Of a DNA stretch of 5,365 nt, positions 4,085 through 5,365 are shown one piece after another. Below the pieces are notes generated by a model. That model searched no databases and had not been told where the DNA came from. It was given only the letters and a program-made list of their open reading frames with translations. The first letter of the stretch is position 1; the number at the start of each line of letters is the position of its first letter. Source of the DNA: an uncultured Chlorobiota bacterium (GTDB lineage Bacteria; Bacteroidota; Kapaibacteriia; OLB7); assembly GCA_946481475.1 (NCBI GenBank), contig CAMLOB010000329.1, positions 1 through 5,365 on the forward strand, read 5' to 3'. Both the position numbers and the translations under genes were made by a program.

Positions 4085-5365
4085 TCAGCTCCCTTCGCCC
4101 CTTAGCAAGCGAATCCGTTCACGGACTTCGGAGGTCCGCTGGGAAGCGGGGAACTCTACAAGGATGCGAGTATAGAGTTCCAGAGCCCGGCCGGTCTGCT
4201 TCATATCGACGTCGGCAATCTCCGCCGCCAGAAACAACGCCTCCTCGGCATGCGTTCCGTCCGGATAGACCTCGACGATCCGAAGGGCCGCCTCCGACGC
4301 CTCCTCATACTTTTCCCTGCGACGCAATCCCGCCGCTTTCATGAACATCGCGTCGTCGGCAAGCGTCCCTTCCGGATTTGCCTTGACGGCGGCTTCGGCG
4401 GCGGTGATCACCCCTTCCCAGTCGCGACGCCGCTCCCTGTACCTCCCCTCGACGTAATGTTCCAGTGCCGTGCGGTTCTGCTCAAGATGTTCCTGCAAGA
4501 GAAACAACCAGGCAAGGGCATCGTTGGCCGCATCGCTCCCGACATCATCGGTCAAAGCGGTCAGCGAATCGACCCCCTCGGTAAAGTCTCCCGAATAGAG
4601 GAACGTCTCGGCGTAGCGAAGCCGGGCAACGTCGCGCAACCGTTCAGCATCGGGAGCAGAAGCCGGCTGCTCCGCGGCCCGGCGATAGCGTTGGCGAGCT
4701 TCTTCGATCGATGCGGTCTGCAACGTCAGATCGGCACTGAGAAGCAGTCCCTCCAAAGCGTGCGGAGACCTCCGATCGAACGGCTCCCGGTCAAGCGTCT
4801 TGAGCCCCTCCTCCGGCTCATTCAGCACATCGGCCTGAAGCCGGGCAATGGCCAGCCGGGCCTGCTCCCCCATCGATCCGTCCCGTCCGTACTCCAGCAC
4901 TTCGCGATACCGGGCGATCAGTTCCCGTGCGGCCTCTTTCGAGAGATTCCCCTCCTCTCCGTATTGCTGTTGTAATGCGTAGACATAGCTGTACATCACC
5001 GATGGAGTGAGCGCGTGATTCCGGTCGAAGTTGGCGAGAAAGTATTCAAACGCACGGATCGCCTGATCGTATTTCGCCCCGCGCAGCATCCGGTCGGCAA
5101 AGGCATAGATCTCCGACCCCCTCCCTCCCCGTTTCCGATCCAGACGGGTGACGACGACGAATGCGGATGAATCATCCCCTTTTTCGGAATAGAGCCAGGC
5201 GAGAAGTTCCAGATATTCCGGATGGTCCTTCCGTGCCTCGGCCAGATGCTCCGTTACCCTGATCGCCGCTTCGACTCCGGCCGGAGTATCGGTTATCAGA
5301 CTCAGTCCGGCCTGCACATAGCCGAGACGTCCGGGACCTTCGGCCAGAAGATCGACATATTCGTT
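4085..5365 (-). CDS. Tetratricopeptide-repeat protein, C-terminal part (5'-partial)
   Basis: The minus-strand frame is open to the right edge, so the start is outside the window. The GTG at 5317 is probably internal, since 16 further in-frame codons precede it. The visible 426 residues are almost entirely alpha-helical, Ala/Leu/Glu/Arg-rich and made of TPR-like helix pairs. The clearest are the last three, numbered from the GTG at about 293-328, 321-360 and 358-395. Each helix B ends in a Pro turn (ANPEG near 315, VYPDG near 352, EFPAS near 390), giving a period of 37-38 residues as in BamD/CpoB-type TPR proteins. It has no enzyme motif. Such solenoids act as protein-binding scaffolds, often in the periplasm when exported, but the signal peptide, if any, is not visible, so location and partner are unknown. 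It ends convergently with rnpB and probably shares that gene's terminator. Confidence 0.88.
   Translation of the reverse strand, partial: NEYVDLLAEGPGRLGYVQAGLSLITDTPAGVEAAIRVTEHLAEARKDHPEYLELLAWLYSEKGDDSSAFVVVTRLDRKRGGRGSEIYAFADRMLRGAKYDQAIRAFEYFLANFDRNHALTPSVMYSYVYALQQQYGEEGNLSKEAARELIARYREVLEYGRDGSMGEQARLAIARLQADVLNEPEEGLKTLDREPFDRRSPHALEGLLLSADLTLQTASIEEARQRYRRAAEQPASAPDAERLRDVARLRYAETFLYSGDFTEGVDSLTALTDDVGSDAANDALAWLFLLQEHLEQNRTALEHYVEGRYRERRRDWEGVITAAEAAVKANPEGTLADDAMFMKAAGLRRREKYEEASEAALRIVEVYPDGTHAEEALFLAAEIADVDMKQTGRALELYTRILVEFPASQRTSEVRERIRLLRGEGS

Noticed and set aside
4250..4975. 241-codon plus-strand frame inside the TPR gene
   Set aside because: It is antisense to a gene with clear periodic TPR structure, lacks a ribosome binding site and shows no recognisable domain.

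Overview
This is an ordinary-looking chromosomal stretch from a GC-rich, probably Gram-negative bacterium. The evidence is a lipobox-bearing lipoprotein, clear AAGGAGG-type Shine-Dalgarno sites and a type A RNase P RNA. The clear Shine-Dalgarno sites argue against typical Bacteroidetes. A less studied Gram-negative phylum (FCB-like, Gemmatimonadota-like or similar) is a guess; the window holds no taxonomic marker that settles it. I see no transposase, integrase, CRISPR array, toxin or phage gene.

Layout, left to right. (1) Bases 1-980: the 3' part of a plus-strand gene for a polytopic membrane protein, possibly a membrane glycosyltransferase, running in from the left edge. (2) Bases 981-1166: a non-coding gap dominated by a C-rich, G-poor tract (candidate Rho-loading region), then a TATATTTG box. 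(3) Bases 1167-1249: a tRNA-Ser(UGA) gene with its long variable arm, followed by a strong hairpin without a U-tract. (4) Bases 1345-2726: two tightly coupled genes, a small orphan lipoprotein and a Nif3/YbgI-type dinuclear-metal protein. (5) Bases 2790-3512: a coiled-coil/C4 zinc-ribbon protein of the CT398 type. (6) Bases 3549-3968: rnpB, the catalytic RNA of RNase P, foldable by eye into P1, P2, P3, P4, P6, P8, P9, P12, P16, P17 and P18. (7) Bases 3977-4023: an intrinsic terminator. (8) Bases 4085-5365, minus strand: the C-terminal part of a tetratricopeptide-repeat protein that enters from the right edge and converges on rnpB.

How the parts relate: the Nif3 protein and the zinc-ribbon protein are a recurrent neighbour pair in bacteria (for example Rv2230c/Rv2229c in Mycobacterium tuberculosis). 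Here they sit between two RNA genes linked in function, since RNase P matures the 5' ends of tRNAs such as the tRNA-Ser upstream. That link may be chance.

I found no convincing new system. The points most worth a second look are a compensatory A-U to C-G change in the P4 helix of rnpB, a Phe in place of the first metal-binding His of the Nif3 HHP motif, the C-rich segment that includes the odd tail of the first gene, and the orphan lipoprotein coupled to Nif3.
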